From NCBI GenBank assembly GCA_025966255.1, contig JAOPVG010000189.1, forward strand, positions 1 to 5,773: a stretch of 5,773 bases of DNA. Direction: 5' to 3'. The stretch comes from Jatrophihabitans sp. (GTDB lineage Bacteria; Actinomycetota; Actinomycetes; Mycobacteriales; Jatrophihabitantaceae). Shown here in pieces: positions 1-5,063 of the stretch (position 1 is its first letter; each line of letters starts with the position of its first letter). The position numbers and the translations under genes were made by a program. Under the pieces are notes generated by a model, which saw only the letters and a program-made list of their open reading frames with translations, made no database searches and had not been told where the DNA came from.

Positions 1-197
1 GGCCCGGCATCCCAGCCGAAGTGCTGCCGCACGTGTTCGAGCGGTTCTCACGGGGCGACCACGCCCGCTCGCCGTCATCGAGCAACGCCGGACTCGGCCT
101 GTCGATCGTCCAAGCAATCATCGAGGCGCACGGCGGCCGAATCAGCGTGACCAGCGAAGCGGGCGCGACCGAATTCGATTCCACCTTGCCCGGGTAG
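1..197 (+). CDS. Sensor histidine kinase, C-terminal ATP-binding end (5' truncated)
   Basis: Only the last 64 complete codons are present; the frame starts at base 3 and stops with TAG at 195-197. The translation begins PGIP and continues with FERFSRGD, then AGLGLSIVQAIIEAHGG and a final FDSTLPG. These are the end of the G1 box (DxGxGI), the F box, the G2 box (GLGLS) and the terminal strand of a HATPase_c domain, in the order and spacing of a class I sensor histidine kinase. Such proteins bind ATP, autophosphorylate a histidine in the upstream dimerisation domain and pass the phosphate to a response regulator. The sensor, membrane and phosphoacceptor parts lie outside the window, so the signal and partner are unknown. 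The protein ends right after the HATPase domain. The gap of 86 bases to the next gene leaves it open whether they share a transcript. The family is clear, the specific kinase is not. Confidence 0.9.
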   Translation, partial: PGIPAEVLPHVFERFSRGDHARSPSSSNAGLGLSIVQAIIEAHGGRISVTSEAGATEFDSTLPG

Positions 198-283
198 CAC
201 CCGTCCCTGCCCGGTATCCCGCGTATGCGCAACCGACGGCCTGTAAGGATGGTCCGCATGCGGCGCGTGGGCAGTGAGCGCTC

Positions 284-1603
284 GTGTTGACGGCGTTCGG
301 CTGGGTTGCGCTCGTCGTGCTGATCGCCGCGAACGGGTTGTTCGTTGCCGCGGAGTTCGGGTTGACCTCGGTGGATCGCATTGCGGTGTCCCGACTGGCC
401 GCGCAGGGTGATCGCCGAGCCGAGATCGTGGAGCGGGCGACGCGGCAGTTGTCGTTTCAGCTCTCCGGTGCGCAGCTGGGCATCACGGTGTGTTCGCTGT
501 TGCTCGGTTTTGTGGCCGAACCGGTGATTGCGAGTGCGCTCGAGCCGGTGGTGCGGGGGGTTGGCCTGCCCGACGGCGCGGTCGACCCGACTGCGTTGGT
601 ATTGGCGCTGGCGCTGGCGACCATTGCGCAGCTGCTGTTCGGCGAGTTGGTACCACAGAACCTGGCCCTGGCTCGTCCGTTGTCCACAACGCGAGCGATC
701 GTCCCCATCCAGGTCCGGTTCAGCCGGGCGTGCGGACCGGTGATCCGGACCTTCAACAACAGCGCAAACGCGATCGTGCGGCTGTTGGGTGTCGAGCCAC
801 AAGAGGAGCTCCGATCGGCCCGCACACCGGCTGAGTTGGCGTACCTGATCGGCTCCTCCGCGGCCGAGGGGGCCTTGCCCACCCGGACTGCTGACCGGTT
901 ACGACGAGCGCTGTCCTTCGGTGACCGAACCGCTGAGGATGTCATGACCCCACGGGTGCACGTCGTGGCGTTGCGTCGAGGGGACACAGTGGCCGATCTC
1001 CTCAGCCTCGCCCGACGGAGCGGTCGGTCCCGGTTCCCGGTGCACACCGGCGACATTGACGAGATCGACGGTGTAGTACACGTCAAGTTCGCCTTCGCCG
1101 TCGACCCGCAGCAGCGCGACGTCGTACGGGTCGAGCAACTGATGGTCGACCCGGTCCGCGTACCGGGGTCGCTGCATTGCGATGTGCTGCTGATGAGACT
1201 GCGTCGCGGCGGCCTGCAGCTAGGGGTGGTCGTCGACGAGTACGGCGGGACCGCCGGCGTCGTGACCCTGGAGGATCTTGAAGAAGAGATGCTCGGCCAG
1301 ATCCGCGACGAGCATGACTCCCCGGAAGCTCCAGAGGTCGTCGAAATGTCTGACGGCACGTGGTCGGTATCGGGGCGCCTGCACCGCGAGGACTTCGTCC
1401 GGTCGCTGGGCCTGGCTGCGCCGCGTGGCCACTACGACACGCTCGCGGGTCTCGTCACCGAACGACTTGGACGGATTCCCGATGTGGCCGACTCCGTCGA
1501 CATCGACGGCTGGACGCTCCGAGTCGCGCACATGGACGGCCGCCGGGTTGATCGAATCATTGCGGCGCCGCCGGCCGCACATTCGTCGAATGAATCACCA
1601 TGA
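284..1603 (+). CDS. CNNM/HlyC-CorC family membrane protein (DUF21, CBS pair, CorC_HlyC)
   Basis: This 439-residue protein has the full CNNM/CorC order. Residues 1-170 form the DUF21 membrane domain, with hydrophobic segments near 5-25, 60-88, 102-126 and a weaker one near 148-168. Two CBS motifs follow at about 221-335, and a CorC_HlyC domain at about 355-428. Diagnostic motifs are VAAEFGL (21-27), [11 protein letters not shown] (120-130) and [18 protein letters not shown] (315-332). The family is linked to Mg2+/Co2+ efflux and divalent-cation homeostasis; older annotations call it hemolysin, which should not be taken literally. CBS pairs usually bind adenine nucleotides such as ATP-Mg2+. The start is GTG at 284, the first possible start after an in-frame TGA at 275-277; it puts the first membrane segment at the N-terminus as expected. 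TTG at 287 is an alternative, and no strong Shine-Dalgarno site is visible. The usual Lys of the VPKN motif is Gln125 here. Domain order, length and the following partner recall Rv1842c of M. tuberculosis. Confidence 0.93.
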   Translation: MLTAFGWVALVVLIAANGLFVAAEFGLTSVDRIAVSRLAAQGDRRAEIVERATRQLSFQLSGAQLGITVCSLLLGFVAEPVIASALEPVVRGVGLPDGAVDPTALVLALALATIAQLLFGELVPQNLALARPLSTTRAIVPIQVRFSRACGPVIRTFNNSANAIVRLLGVEPQEELRSARTPAELAYLIGSSAAEGALPTRTADRLRRALSFGDRTAEDVMTPRVHVVALRRGDTVADLLSLARRSGRSRFPVHTGDIDEIDGVVHVKFAFAVDPQQRDVVRVEQLMVDPVRVPGSLHCDVLLMRLRRGGLQLGVVVDEYGGTAGVVTLEDLEEEMLGQIRDEHDSPEAPEVVEMSDGTWSVSGRLHREDFVRSLGLAAPRGHYDTLAGLVTERLGRIPDVADSVDIDGWTLRVAHMDGRRVDRIIAAPPAAHSSNESP

Positions 1604-2613
1604 CGATCCTTCTGACCGTCGTGTTTCTCGCCGGCAACGCGGTGTTCGTCGGTGCGCAATTCGCGCTGATCACGGCGCGGCGCGATCAGATCGAGCCGCT
1701 GGCTGAACACGGAAATCTGCGGGCGCGCGCCGCGCTCGGTCAGCTACGCACACTGCCTCGCATGCTCGCCGGCTCGCAGCTGGGCATCGCGTTGTGCTCT
1801 TTGGGACTCGGAGCTGTAGCCGAACCCGGGTTTGCCCATCTGTTGGAGTCCGGATTCGACGCGGCGTCGCTCCCCAAGTCGCTGCTGCACCCAACCTCGT
1901 TCGTCGTCGCGCTCGCGTTCGTGTCGTTCTGCCACATGGTGCTGGGTGAAATGGTGCCGAAGAACCTCGCGCTGGCCGGGCCCGTCCGGGCCGCGCTGTG
2001 GCTGGGCCCACCCATGGCGGCCTGGGTGCGGGCCACCCGACCGCTGCTCATTGCGATCAACGGACTGGCCAACGGCATCCTCCGGTTGTTCCGGGTTGAA
2101 GCGACGAGCGAGTTGGGCGGCACCTACTCGGCCGAGGACCTGTCTCGGCTGTTTGCCGAGTCGGTGGGCGAGGGGCTCCTCGCGCCCCACGACGAACAGC
2201 GCCTCAATCGGGCGCTTGCTCTCGACCGCATGACGGCGCGCGATCTGCTGCTTCCGCTGTCACAACTCGTCACCCTGACCCCGCACGCCACGGCCCGCGA
2301 ACTCGAGCAGCTCGTCGCATCGACCGGATACTCCCGCTTCCCGATCCGGGACGGCGACCAACTGATCGGTTACGTGCACGTCAAAGACCTGCTCGAGCTG
2401 GATCCGGCTCGACGCGACGATCCGCTACCACAGACGATGGTCCGCCCGATGGTCAGCGTCGCAGGCAACACGTCGCTGAGCGAGACGCTGTTCGCGATGC
2501 AGAATGCGGGCAGCCACATGGCGCGGGTCCTCGAGGGCGACGCCACACGGGGTGTCATCGCGTTGGAGGACGTGCTGGAACAATTGGTCGGCGAGGTTAG
2601 CCCCGGACAGTGA
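1600..2613 (+). CDS. CNNM/HlyC-CorC-like membrane protein lacking the CorC_HlyC domain
   Basis: This 337-residue protein is a paralogue of the preceding gene product. The DUF21 membrane domain covers about residues 1-165, with hydrophobic segments near 2-25, 57-82, 98-118 and 132-152, and contains GEMVPKNLALA (116-126). A CBS pair spans about 211-330, with YSRFPIRDGDQLIGYVHVKD (244-263) in the first repeat and GVIALEDVLEQLVGEV (318-333) in the second. It stops there, so the CorC_HlyC domain of its neighbour is absent, and the usual DEYGG motif of the second CBS repeat has degenerated to EGDATRG. In the first membrane helix the common AAEFAL reads GAQFAL (Gln20). The ATG at 1600 overlaps the previous stop as ATGA and has no Shine-Dalgarno site, which indicates translational coupling. 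The pair matches the order and sizes of Rv1842c-Rv1841c. A paired role in cation transport or envelope function is inferred; the two may form hetero-oligomers. Confidence 0.92.
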   Translation: MTILLTVVFLAGNAVFVGAQFALITARRDQIEPLAEHGNLRARAALGQLRTLPRMLAGSQLGIALCSLGLGAVAEPGFAHLLESGFDAASLPKSLLHPTSFVVALAFVSFCHMVLGEMVPKNLALAGPVRAALWLGPPMAAWVRATRPLLIAINGLANGILRLFRVEATSELGGTYSAEDLSRLFAESVGEGLLAPHDEQRLNRALALDRMTARDLLLPLSQLVTLTPHATARELEQLVASTGYSRFPIRDGDQLIGYVHVKDLLELDPARRDDPLPQTMVRPMVSVAGNTSLSETLFAMQNAGSHMARVLEGDATRGVIALEDVLEQLVGEVSPGQ

Positions 2614-2658
2614 GTGCCCGGGCCCGCGCCGTCCAATCGCCAGCCTCTCCTGGCTGAC

Positions 2659-2685
2659 GGACGCTGCCGCTCGCCGGCAGCGTCC
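2659..2685. terminator. Perfect GC-rich hairpin, probable bidirectional terminator
   Basis: GGACGCTGCCG (2659-2669) and CGGCAGCGTCC (2675-2685) are perfect 11-base inverted repeats around the five-base loop CTCGC. The hairpin sits between two convergent genes, 45 bases after the stop at 2611-2613 and 33 bases beyond the stop of the minus-strand gene at 2719-2721. There is no T-tract on either side. Hairpins without U-tails are common at actinobacterial gene ends, although how efficiently they terminate varies. Symmetry and position suggest it serves both transcripts. Confidence 0.75.
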
Positions 2686-2718
2686 CCCGCCTACGGAAAC
2701 GCGATCAACATCGACCGA

Positions 2719-3786
2719 TCACTCCTGCTTCGGTGCCGGCCTGACCAACGCGACGACGCCGTGCTGGTACCCGTCGGTGCCGATCGCGATCACGAGATCG
2801 TTCGGCGTGCCGATCGTCCCGTTGCCGAACGCGATGCCCCACAGGCCGTCCGCGCCGATCTGCTTCCCGTGAACATCGCGCAGCGTGCCGAGCAGGTGGC
2901 CCGAGCGTGGGTTGAACGCGTGGATGGCTCCGCCGTCCTCATTGCCGACGAGCAGTGCCCCGCCGAAGCTGCCCCACTTGTGGGGGGCCAGGGCCATACC
3001 CCACGGTCCACGCAACACGCCGCCAGTAACGAGGCGCCGGTCCAGCCGGCCGCTCAGGTCGAAGACGTCGATCACGCCCTCCACTGATGAGGTCACTCCC
3101 GGAGGCGGTGCGTAGCTCACGTACACCCGGCCGCCGAGTACCGCCACGTTGTACGGCGTGAGTCCTTGGGGAAGGTGATCGTCGCGGAGGACGTCGACGA
3201 GGTTCCAGTTGCCGTCGAATACGTCGACCAGTCTCGATGACGCGTTCGCGGCGAACAGCCGCGCTCCGTGGTTGGTCTGTGCCAGGGCGAGGCCTGTGAA
3301 TACCGCGCCGGGGATGTTGACCATGGTGGTCGTCTGCGTTTCCGGCGGAGCCGGCCACGCGGAGATCTGCCCGGACAGGCTGTCGAACAGGAAGTTCGGG
3401 TGCCTTCCGTCGGGCAGCTTGAATTCGGTGGAGCTGTTGAAGACGATTCCGGTTGGCGCCGGCTGCGTGTGAACCACGAGAGCCAGCTGGGCCGGCGGGG
3501 GCGGGCTGGTCCGGTACAGCGTGCTGGTTGAGGTGCCGTTGTTGGCGACCCAGAGCGGCGTCGTGGGACCGAACGCGATGCCCCATGGGTTGATCAAGTT
3601 CGCATCGGTGATCGGGACGCCCGGAGTCGCCTGGTCGGACACGAGGACGTCCTCCACGAACGCCGACTGTCGCTGATGGTCCGGGTGCCGACCGTCGGCG
3701 GTCGCGGGTCCGGCCGCGACCCCGATGATGCCAATGGCTGACCCGATGATGAGGGCGGTTCCACGCCGCCACGTTCGTGTGCGCAT
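2719..3786 (-). CDS. Secreted TIGR03118-type beta-propeller-like protein
   Basis: This 355-residue protein starts with a signal peptide: basic MRTRTWRR, a hydrophobic core at 10-25, and a likely cleavage after PATA (residue 30). The mature part matches the TIGR03118 family: LVSDQATPG (48-56), then DANLINPWGIAFGP (61-74) followed by LWVANNGTSTSTLY (78-91), then FLFDSLSGQISAW (132-144). Two further WG(I/M)A blades follow at GPWGMALAP (260-268) and GLWGIAFGNG (314-323). The recurring pattern NPWG/GPWG/GLWG resembles NHL- or SMP-30-like propeller blades. The biochemical role of the family is unknown; a ligand-binding or enzymatic propeller outside the cell is an inference. The ATG at 3786-3784 follows a strong Shine-Dalgarno site. 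The nearest gene upstream on this strand is the GAF-ANTAR regulator, 174 bases away, so shared transcription is possible but unproven. No PEP-CTERM or other sorting tail is seen at the C-terminus, which ends APKQE. Confidence 0.88.
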   Translation of the reverse strand: MRTRTWRRGTALIIGSAIGIIGVAAGPATADGRHPDHQRQSAFVEDVLVSDQATPGVPITDANLINPWGIAFGPTTPLWVANNGTSTSTLYRTSPPPPAQLALVVHTQPAPTGIVFNSSTEFKLPDGRHPNFLFDSLSGQISAWPAPPETQTTTMVNIPGAVFTGLALAQTNHGARLFAANASSRLVDVFDGNWNLVDVLRDDHLPQGLTPYNVAVLGGRVYVSYAPPPGVTSSVEGVIDVFDLSGRLDRRLVTGGVLRGPWGMALAPHKWGSFGGALLVGNEDGGAIHAFNPRSGHLLGTLRDVHGKQIGADGLWGIAFGNGTIGTPNDLVIAIGTDGYQHGVVALVRPAPKQE

Positions 3787-3792
3787 CGCACA

Positions 3793-3797
3793 CCTCC
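3793..3797 (-). promoter_or_regulatory. Ribosome binding site of the TIGR03118-type gene
   Basis: On the minus strand the sequence reads GGGGAGGTG then TGCG then ATG. The GGAGG core lies six bases before the ATG at 3786-3784. This is near-ideal Shine-Dalgarno pairing and settles the start codon. Confidence 0.75.
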
Positions 3798-3840
3798 CCG
3801 GCTGAGGGCTTGCTCCTACCCACCCAGCACGTTCACAGGT

Positions 3841-3896
3841 CCGCGGCGGTTCAACGACACGCCGAAGTTCTCGTGAGTCGAGGTCGAAAGCCGCGG
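3841..3896 (-). repeat. Inverted repeat with nested short stems between the two minus-strand genes
   Basis: CCGCGGC (3841-3847) and GCCGCGG (3890-3896) are perfect inverted repeats about 42 bases apart. Between them CGAC (3855-3858) can pair with GTCG (3883-3886), and CTCG (3870-3873) with CGAG (3879-3882). Together they could fold into one long interrupted hairpin. It lies 64 bases past the stop of the GAF-ANTAR gene and about 55 bases before the TIGR03118-type start, so it could be a read-through attenuator, a terminator, or a leader structure. In DNA this GC-rich such arms also arise by chance, so function is uncertain. Confidence 0.3.
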
Positions 3897-3960
3897 GGAT
3901 AGCTCCCGGCTCGTGACCGCCGCTGCGTGGCCCGCGTGAGGTGTGCGCAAACGTCGCCCG

Positions 3961-4734
3961 TCAGCCGCGGGCGCGCCGGGTCGCCTCATCGAGCATCCGT
4001 TGCGCGATGGCGGAGACCCGCTTGTTCTCCTGCTGGCTGGTGACGCGCAGCTTGTCGAACGCCTCCGTCGGGGTGCAGCCGGTGCGGCTGACAATTATGC
4101 CGATCGCGTGGTCGATGACGGCCCGGCTGGTGAGCGCCTTCTCCAGCTGTCCGGTGATGGTGCGGGCCTGCTCGAGGGCGAACGCGGTCTCGACGGATGC
4201 GGCCGCCGGAACCGCAAACAATTGCGCCAACTCGGCCGAGCGCGGCCCGAAGGCGTCCCGGGTCCGGGCGTAGTTGTTGATGGCGCCGATCACTTCGTCA
4301 CCACGCACCAGCGGCAGCGACAGAGCGCTGTAGATGCCCATCCGGACCACGCGCGGGCCGAATCTCGGCCAGGCCGGGTCCGCCCCCAGATCGGACGAGA
4401 TGACGGTGCGCCGCCCGGCGGCGGCGGTGATGCAGGGCCCCTCGCCGATCCCGTACTGCACCTCTTCGATTCGCCGCACGAACGGCGCACTCACCGCCAC
4501 CGTCTCGGTCCGGCCGTCCTTCAGCAGGGTCAGCCCGGCCCCGTCCGCCCCCGGAATCGCGCGGACCGCGAACTCCGCGACGTGGGCCAGAATGTCTTCC
4601 AGCCCGACTTGGCTCATCACCATCTGCGACAGCTCGGCCAAGGCCATCCGCAGATCCGCGTCCTGCTCGGATGCCAACTGCTCCACGACGTCGGACAGCG
4701 GCACGCACTCCCGATTGTCTTGCTGCTCGCTCAT
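3961..4734 (-). CDS. GAF-ANTAR domain regulator (probable RNA-binding antiterminator)
   Basis: This 257-residue protein is cytoplasmic, with no signal peptide or membrane segment. After an N-terminal helical stretch (about 10-40), a GAF domain runs from about 41 to 185 and includes VQYGIGEGPCITAA (92-105), SALSLPLV (136-143) and VIGAINNYA (148-156). A linking helix leads to an ANTAR domain at about 195-250: LTSRAVIDHAIGIIVSRTG (201-219), then TEAFDKLRVTSQQENKRV (223-240). ANTAR domains are three-helix bundles that bind paired hexaloop RNA hairpins and prevent transcription termination; the GAF part senses an unidentified small molecule or redox signal. The arrangement and the GEGPC motif are typical of a widespread actinobacterial family. 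The start at 4734 is chosen because GGAGAG precedes it and MSEQQ begins the family-like sequence. An in-frame GTG at 4875 would add 47 residues without recognisable domain character. No partner kinase is adjacent, and its RNA targets are not identifiable here. Confidence 0.92.
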   Translation of the reverse strand: MSEQQDNRECVPLSDVVEQLASEQDADLRMALAELSQMVMSQVGLEDILAHVAEFAVRAIPGADGAGLTLLKDGRTETVAVSAPFVRRIEEVQYGIGEGPCITAAAGRRTVISSDLGADPAWPRFGPRVVRMGIYSALSLPLVRGDEVIGAINNYARTRDAFGPRSAELAQLFAVPAAASVETAFALEQARTITGQLEKALTSRAVIDHAIGIIVSRTGCTPTEAFDKLRVTSQQENKRVSAIAQRMLDEATRRARG

Positions 4735-4744
4735 CCGCGCACAT

Positions 4745-4750
4745 CTCTCC
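4745..4750 (-). promoter_or_regulatory. Ribosome binding site supporting the GAF-ANTAR start at 4734
   Basis: The minus strand reads GGAGAG, then ten bases, then ATG at 4734-4732. The spacing is slightly long but within the workable range, and it favours this start over the in-frame GTG at 4875. Confidence 0.5.
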
Positions 4751-4997
4751 GTCGGGATCGGACGAAAGACGCTCCCAGCAGTCCACGCCTCCCGAAAGCG
4801 GGATACCCACCCCGACGCCCTCGCTCCCACCGAAGCGCGAAAAGGCACCCGCCCGAGCGCGGCGACCGTCACCACCTGCGCGAGCAGAGCGAAGGCAAAG
4901 ACGACCGGCTCTCCCGCGGTCCTTCATGGATGAGGCCGAACGAGGCGTAGCGGCTGCCGAAAGTTGATCTTTCCGTGCCGGGTTGACGGCCAGCTGG

Positions 4998-5032
4998 CGC
5001 GACAACGCCGGGAAACCCGCTAGTTTGTCGTG
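4998..5032 (+). promoter_or_regulatory. Nested stem-loop upstream of the glycine-rich gene
   Basis: CGCGACAA (4998-5005) pairs with TTGTCGTG (5025-5032) in an eight-pair stem with one G-U. Inside it CGGG (5009-5012) and CCCG (5016-5019) form a second stem closed by AAA. The element ends 31 bases before the ATG. It could be a leader RNA structure or an operator. I recognise no known riboswitch class. Confidence 0.35.
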
Positions 5033-5063
5033 GACCAGCGCCGCTGGCTAACAAAGGACCAGC
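5032..5063 (+). promoter_or_regulatory. Duplicated GGACCAGC with alternative hairpins around the Shine-Dalgarno site
   Basis: GGACCAGC occurs at 5032-5039 and again at 5056-5063, ending on the base before the ATG. GCTGG at 5043-5047 can pair with the first CCAGC (5035-5039, loop GCC) or with the second (5059-5063), which would put the Shine-Dalgarno sequence in the loop. The two folds exclude each other. The complementarity is seen directly; a regulatory role is inferred. Confidence 0.35.
5053..5058 (+). promoter_or_regulatory. Ribosome binding site of the glycine-rich gene
   Basis: AAAGGA lies five bases before the ATG at 5064. It supports that start rather than the in-frame ATG at 5100, which has no comparable purine-rich site in front of it. 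Confidence 0.6.

Larger units (their letters stand above)
4735..5063. other. Divergent intergenic region, 329 bases
   Basis: This region separates the divergently transcribed GAF-ANTAR and glycine-rich genes and should hold promoters for both. I find no convincing coding frame in it and no clear -35/-10 pair. On the GAF-ANTAR side there is an isolated minus-strand GGGTAT (4808-4803), and CGCTCCCA occurs twice (4770-4777 and 4822-4829). On the other side lie an imperfect hairpin (4951-4980, inner stem GAAAG/CTTTC), a TTGACG (4983-4988), the palindrome GCCAGCTGGC (4989-4998), a nested hairpin (4998-5032) and the CCAGC/GCTGG cluster before the start codon. The 4840-4950 stretch shows nothing I can name. 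Confidence 0.6.

Noticed and set aside
244..252. TAAGGAT as a -10 box, or AAGGATGG as a ribosome site, for the first CNNM-like gene
   Set aside because: No matching -35 is seen, and the purine run is about 32 bases from the GTG start, too far for ribosome binding.
457..1359. Minus-strand open frame of 300 codons opposite the first CNNM-like gene
   Set aside because: It is a Ser/Thr/Arg-rich antisense translation with no domain; the plus strand carries an unmistakable CNNM protein.
3757..3786. Twin-arginine signal in the TIGR03118-type protein
   Set aside because: WRRGTAL has the two arginines but lacks the rest of the S/T-R-R-x-F-L-K consensus; a Sec signal explains it as well.
3889..3913. 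Small hairpin AGCC...GGCT as a terminator of the GAF-ANTAR gene
   Set aside because: The stem is short with a bulge and no U-tract; it is weaker than expected by chance inspection in this GC-rich gap.
4803..4808. GGGTAT on the minus strand as a stress-sigma (SigB/SigF-like) -10 box for the GAF-ANTAR gene
   Set aside because: No GTTT-like -35 element lies 15-17 bases upstream, so a six-base match alone is not enough.
4735..4875. N-terminal extension of the GAF-ANTAR protein to an in-frame GTG at 4875
   Set aside because: The extra 47 residues have no domain character, and a ribosome site supports the ATG at 4734.
3943..4950. Plus-strand open frame of 335 codons opposite the GAF-ANTAR gene
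   Set aside because: It is antisense to a confidently identified regulator and its own product has no family features.
4983..5026. TTGACG (4983-4988) with TAGTTT (5021-5026) as a promoter for the glycine-rich gene
   Set aside because: The spacing of 32 bases is far from the 16-19 required; neither element has a proper partner.
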